The position numbers and the translations under genes are program-made. DNA of 37,701 bases from Gammaproteobacteria bacterium (lineage in GTDB: Bacteria > Pseudomonadota > Gammaproteobacteria > SZUA-229). The DNA lies in contig JAUVDN010000010.1 of NCBI GenBank assembly GCA_030595325.1, positions 1-37,701 on the forward strand, given 5' to 3'. Below the pieces are notes generated by a model that searched no databases, was not told the origin of the DNA, and worked only from the letters and a program-made list of their open reading frames with translations. Shown here one piece after another: positions 34,818-37,701 of the stretch; position 1 is the first letter of the stretch; the number at the start of each line of letters is the position of its first letter.

Positions 34818-35732
34818 TTATGGCCATACGCGTACACAGCCACGGCCATCTGATTTGGCTACAATCAATGCATGATCAGCGAGCTTGATGTTTTCATTAT
34901 AGGAAGTCTGACCATCCATCTCTGATATACCGATAGATACGCTAACATTAATTTTTTTAGAGTCGCTGATCATGATCGGCATGTTTTTTAATTCCTTACG
35001 CAGTCGGTCGAGCAGTTGCTTTGCATGTTCGATATTTGTTTCCGGTAACAACATAAGAAATTCATCACCACCATAACGAAAGATGATGTCGTATTTCCTC
35101 AGACGTCTGGTGAAGAATTCAATCGCCGTTTTCAACACCTGGTCACCGGCAACATGACCGTATTTATCATTGATCTGTTTGAAGTCATCAAAATCCATCA
35201 TCGCCAGTACACAGCATTTCTCGCTACGGCGAGCGCGTTCATTCTCTTTATCGATCATGAATGACATCGCGTGCCTGTTCCATACCCCAGTGAGGTGATC
35301 AACCGCACACACCTTACTGATTAGTGAAAATTGTAAATCATGTACCGCAACCCGAAATTTATTTGCAGTCTCATTAAAATCATCATAAGCCTCACTACTT
35401 ATTAACTTACCAGACGATTTGTCTTTTAGTAGCTGGCGTGCTTTATTATGTACTTCTGCATGTAGTTCACCTGTTTCGATAAAACATGAATTTTCAGTCA
35501 TCTCAGAATCTGTCAAATTGTAATACCATTGGCCGAATTTACACAGACGATGTGCATTGTTCACCAGGTCACATCTATCAGGTTCATCGTTACAGATAAG
35601 TGAGCGATGTAATACTTTTATCCACTGACTGTGGTTGATAAGTCCTGTTGCCAGCCCCCTGAGCAATGGCAGTATCTCATTGAGTGACGTATCTTCTTCT
35701 ATCTCTAGGCTAAATCGCTGATTGATGTCCAT
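34818..35732 (-). CDS. Diguanylate cyclase with CZB zinc-sensing domain (DgcZ-like)
   Basis: A 304-residue cytoplasmic protein. The N-terminal CZB domain (about 15-140) has the expected zinc ligands H34 (NHSQWIKVL), C64 (LCKFGQW), H91 and H95 (HAEVHNKARQ), matching E. coli DgcZ (YdeH). The C-terminal GGDEF domain (about 145-304) has DHLTGVWNR, DFDDFKQINDKYGH and the active-site YGGDEF at about 210-215. RKYD, five residues before it, is an inhibitory I-site. It should make cyclic di-GMP, restrained by zinc. It follows gnd by 53 bp on the same strand and may be co-transcribed. Confidence 0.93.
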   Translation of the reverse strand: MDINQRFSLEIEEDTSLNEILPLLRGLATGLINHSQWIKVLHRSLICNDEPDRCDLVNNAHRLCKFGQWYYNLTDSEMTENSCFIETGELHAEVHNKARQLLKDKSSGKLISSEAYDDFNETANKFRVAVHDLQFSLISKVCAVDHLTGVWNRHAMSFMIDKENERARRSEKCCVLAMMDFDDFKQINDKYGHVAGDQVLKTAIEFFTRRLRKYDIIFRYGGDEFLMLLPETNIEHAKQLLDRLRKELKNMPIMISDSKKINVSVSIGISEMDGQTSYNENIKLADHALIVAKSDGRGCVRVWP

Positions 35733-35762
35733 GGGTTACCTGAAAGTTTTTGTAAGCTGTTG

Positions 35763-35788
35763 TACTTTTAGATCATACTTTTAGATCA
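35763..35788 (-). repeat. 13-bp tandem duplication at the gnd stop
   Basis: TACTTTTAGATCA occurs twice in exact tandem. The second copy contains the gnd stop codon, so a TGATCTAAAAGTA segment is duplicated just past the coding end. Confidence 0.85.
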
Positions 35789-37261
35789 TACTTCGTATGT
35801 CGTCGATGCAACCTTGCCGCCGTGACCGGTCCAGTCGGTATGGAAGAACTCGCCGCGTTTGCTGTCGAGTCGTTCGTAGGTATGAGCACCAAAGTAATCA
35901 CGCTGTGCCTGCAACAAATTTGCCGGTAGACGTTCACTGCGATAACCATCGAAGTAAGACAAAGCTGATGAAAATGCCGGTGCTGGAATCCCATTTTCGA
36001 CGGCGAGTATTACCGCTTTACGCCAACCTGCTTCAGCGGCTTTAAGCGCTCCGGTAAAGAACGAATCTAGTGCCAGGTTTTCTAGCTCGGGATTATTATC
36101 ATAGGCCTCTTTTATGTTACCCAGGAAGGTGCTGCGGATGATACAACCACCACGCCACATCAGTGCAATCTCACCGTAATTAAGGTTCCAGTCGTATTCC
36201 TTTGCAGCTTCTTTCATCAACATAAATCCCTGTGCATAGGATATTATTTTGGATGCATATAATGCATCTCGCAGTGCGTTTAACATCTCCGCTTTATTGT
36301 TCGAGTTATTGTTCGAGTCATCGGCCATCTGCGAGATCTTCGGAGACGGTCCAAGTATTGCTGATGCACGTACGCGCTCATCTTTTAACGATGACAGAAC
36401 GCGTGCAAAAACTGACTCACCGATTAATGTTAACGGCACACCCAGGTCGAGTGCACTGATGCCTGTCCATTTACCAGTACCCTTCTGACCTGCAGTATCG
36501 AGTATCTTATCCACCAACGGTTCGCCATCTTCATCCTTCATCGCCAGGATATCTTTGGTGATATCGATTAGGTAAGAGTCCAGTACGCCGTTATTCCATT
36601 CATTGAATACTTCATGCATCTGCTCGCATGACATACCCAAAACATTTTCCATCAACGAGTAAGCTTCGCAGATCAGCTGCATATCTCCGTATTCAATGCC
36701 GTTATGCACCATCTTTACAAAGTGGCCGGCACCATCCTGTCCTACCCATTGGCAACAGGGTTCGTCGTCTACTTTTGCAGACACCGCCTGAAAGATATCC
36801 TTGACCAGCGGCCACGCTTCCGGATCACCACCGGGCATGATAGACGGACCAAAACGTGCACCTTCTTCACCACCCGAAACACCGGTACCGATAAAACGCA
36901 GACCTTTCTCTTTAAGGTAAGCAGTACGACGCGTGGTATCCGGAAAATGTGAGTTACCGCCATCGATGATGACATCACCTTGCTCAAGTAGTGGCACTAA
37001 CAACTCAATAAAGCGGTCAACGACTTCACCCGCTTTTACCATCAACATAACTTTGCGCGGTTTTGCCAACGATTCGACCAGCTCTTCCATGCTGTGCGTA
37101 CCTATGATGTTTGTGCCTTTTGCCGGACCGTCGATGAAATCATCGACCTTGCTGGTTGTGCGATTGAACACGGCAACACGGTAACCGTGATCCGCCATAT
37201 TCAACACCAGGTTCTGACCCATTACTGCAAGTCCGATTAGACCTATGTCTGCTTTATCCAT
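35786..37261 (-). CDS. gnd: 6-phosphogluconate dehydrogenase, decarboxylating
   Basis: A 491-residue protein from the ATG at 37261; the track start at 37324 is a TTG adding 21 unlikely residues. It converts 6-phosphogluconate to ribulose-5-phosphate with CO2 release, completing the route started by zwf and pgl at the other end of the window. [20 protein letters not shown] binds [24 protein letters not shown], the catalytic [16 protein letters not shown] and GQKGTGKWT follow. A short Asn-rich insert (DDSNNNSNN) near residues 315-323 is encoded by a 12-bp tandem repeat (36294-36317). Otherwise it is of normal family length. Confidence 0.96.
   Translation of the reverse strand: MDKADIGLIGLAVMGQNLVLNMADHGYRVAVFNRTTSKVDDFIDGPAKGTNIIGTHSMEELVESLAKPRKVMLMVKAGEVVDRFIELLVPLLEQGDVIIDGGNSHFPDTTRRTAYLKEKGLRFIGTGVSGGEEGARFGPSIMPGGDPEAWPLVKDIFQAVSAKVDDEPCCQWVGQDGAGHFVKMVHNGIEYGDMQLICEAYSLMENVLGMSCEQMHEVFNEWNNGVLDSYLIDITKDILAMKDEDGEPLVDKILDTAGQKGTGKWTGISALDLGVPLTLIGESVFARVLSSLKDERVRASAILGPSPKISQMADDSNNNSNNKAEMLNALRDALYASKIISYAQGFMLMKEAAKEYDWNLNYGEIALMWRGGCIIRSTFLGNIKEAYDNNPELENLALDSFFTGALKAAEAGWRKAVILAVENGIPAPAFSSALSYFDGYRSERLPANLLQAQRDYFGAHTYERLDSKRGEFFHTDWTGHGGKVASTTYEV
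36294..36317 (-). repeat. 12-bp in-frame tandem repeat inside gnd
   Basis: TTATTGTTCGAG occurs twice in exact tandem on the plus strand and encodes the Asn/Ser-rich insert of Gnd. Confidence 0.85.
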
Positions 37262-37362
37262 CGTTATCAATCTCGGTTGTTGTTTTGTATTATTTTCAGC
37301 ATTACTCAAAATCTGCCTTGTCAAAATGACTGCTTACAGCCATGAACGGACACCCGGAAAAA

Positions 37363-37514
37363 ACAAAGTCAAAAGAATTTTTACCACAGAGGACACGGAG
37401 GTCACAGAGGTTTTTATTGTTAACTGCGCCGCAGGCGCATTAACAATAATAAGACTTTCCTCTGTACTCTCCGTGTCCTCTGTGGTGAGCAGCTTTTAAA
37501 TATTTTGACTTTGT
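37363..37514. repeat. 152-bp nested inverted repeat, CACAGAGG family (MITE/REP-like)
   Basis: Outer arms ACAAAGTCAAAA/TTTTGACTTTGT enclose ACCACAGAGGACACGGAGG/CCTCCGTGTCC-type arms (with mismatches). These enclose TATTGTTAA/TTAACAATA and a GCGCC/GGCGC tip. The CACAGAGGACACGGAGG core is a widespread extragenic repeat, often mis-called as a short protein containing TTEDTEVTEV, as the ORF track does here. It lies upstream of gnd. The rest of 37262-37701 shows no gene. Confidence 0.85.
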
Positions 37515-37701
37515 CAGCTAAAACTCAACTACAGTCATCCTCGTTCTGGCATTTACTGTGACCAATTTTGAACTTATACACATAATGACATCTACGCAAA
37601 AAATATTTTTGACTCAAGTCAATATGCAGTAGTTGGCAAAATTGTAGCATCGGCAAACTATTCACAGAATCAGACATGGAAATCATACGTTAAACGATGC
37701 A

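Noticed and set aside
37245-37499. 84-residue ORF with TTEDTEVTEV
   Set aside because: It is a translation across the inverted repeat and antisense to the gnd start; such ORFs are a known artefact of this repeat family.

Overview
The window looks like chromosome from a sulfur-oxidising gammaproteobacterium of fairly low GC. The pointers are the enzyme families (FNR with all four Fe-S cysteines, gammaproteobacterial-type GlgC and Gnd, a DgcZ-like cyclase), a REP-like element, and a small secreted Asn/Gly-rich protein that resembles sulfur globule proteins. No species call is possible from the sequence alone. I see no tRNA, rRNA, CRISPR array, transposase or phage gene.

Left third (1-14276, all minus strand): a tightly packed carbohydrate-storage operon read as glk, glgC, GH57, malQ, glgB, glgA, glgP, zwf, pgl, with pgl running off the left edge. 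It covers glycogen synthesis (GlgC, GlgA, GlgB), breakdown (GlgP, MalQ, GH57), rescue of free glucose (Glk) and entry into the oxidative pentose phosphate pathway (Zwf, Pgl). The third enzyme, Gnd, lies alone near the right edge. Phosphoglucomutase and glucose-6-phosphate isomerase are not in the window.

Middle (14362-20536): an oxygen/redox-sensing cluster. fnr (minus) is divergent from a two-component pair whose kinase carries a FixL-like PAS domain joined to a NarX/DegS-type kinase core, followed by a LuxR-type regulator. Next come an unknown 97-residue protein, the sulfur-globule-like protein with a well-placed FNR box, a CBS-domain protein overlapping an ArsB/NhaD-type permease, and a small tail-anchored protein.

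Right-centre (20772-34640): a metal/periplasmic redox locus. It holds a sigma-54 activator with a Cys/His-rich PAS domain, a small secreted peptide, a CusBA-type copper/silver RND pump, a multicopper oxidase with adhesin-like C-terminal domains, a TlpA thioredoxin and a 961-residue nine-haem cytochrome with PKD and cadherin-like domains. Three sigma-54-type promoters (GG-N10-GC) can be read, upstream of the peptide, the oxidase and the cytochrome, and TGTCAT/ATGACA half-site clusters lie near all three. I infer one sigma-54 regulon controlled by the local activator. This is the best candidate for an undescribed system here.

Right edge (34818-37701): a zinc-sensing-type diguanylate cyclase, gnd, and a 152-bp nested inverted repeat of the CACAGAGG family.
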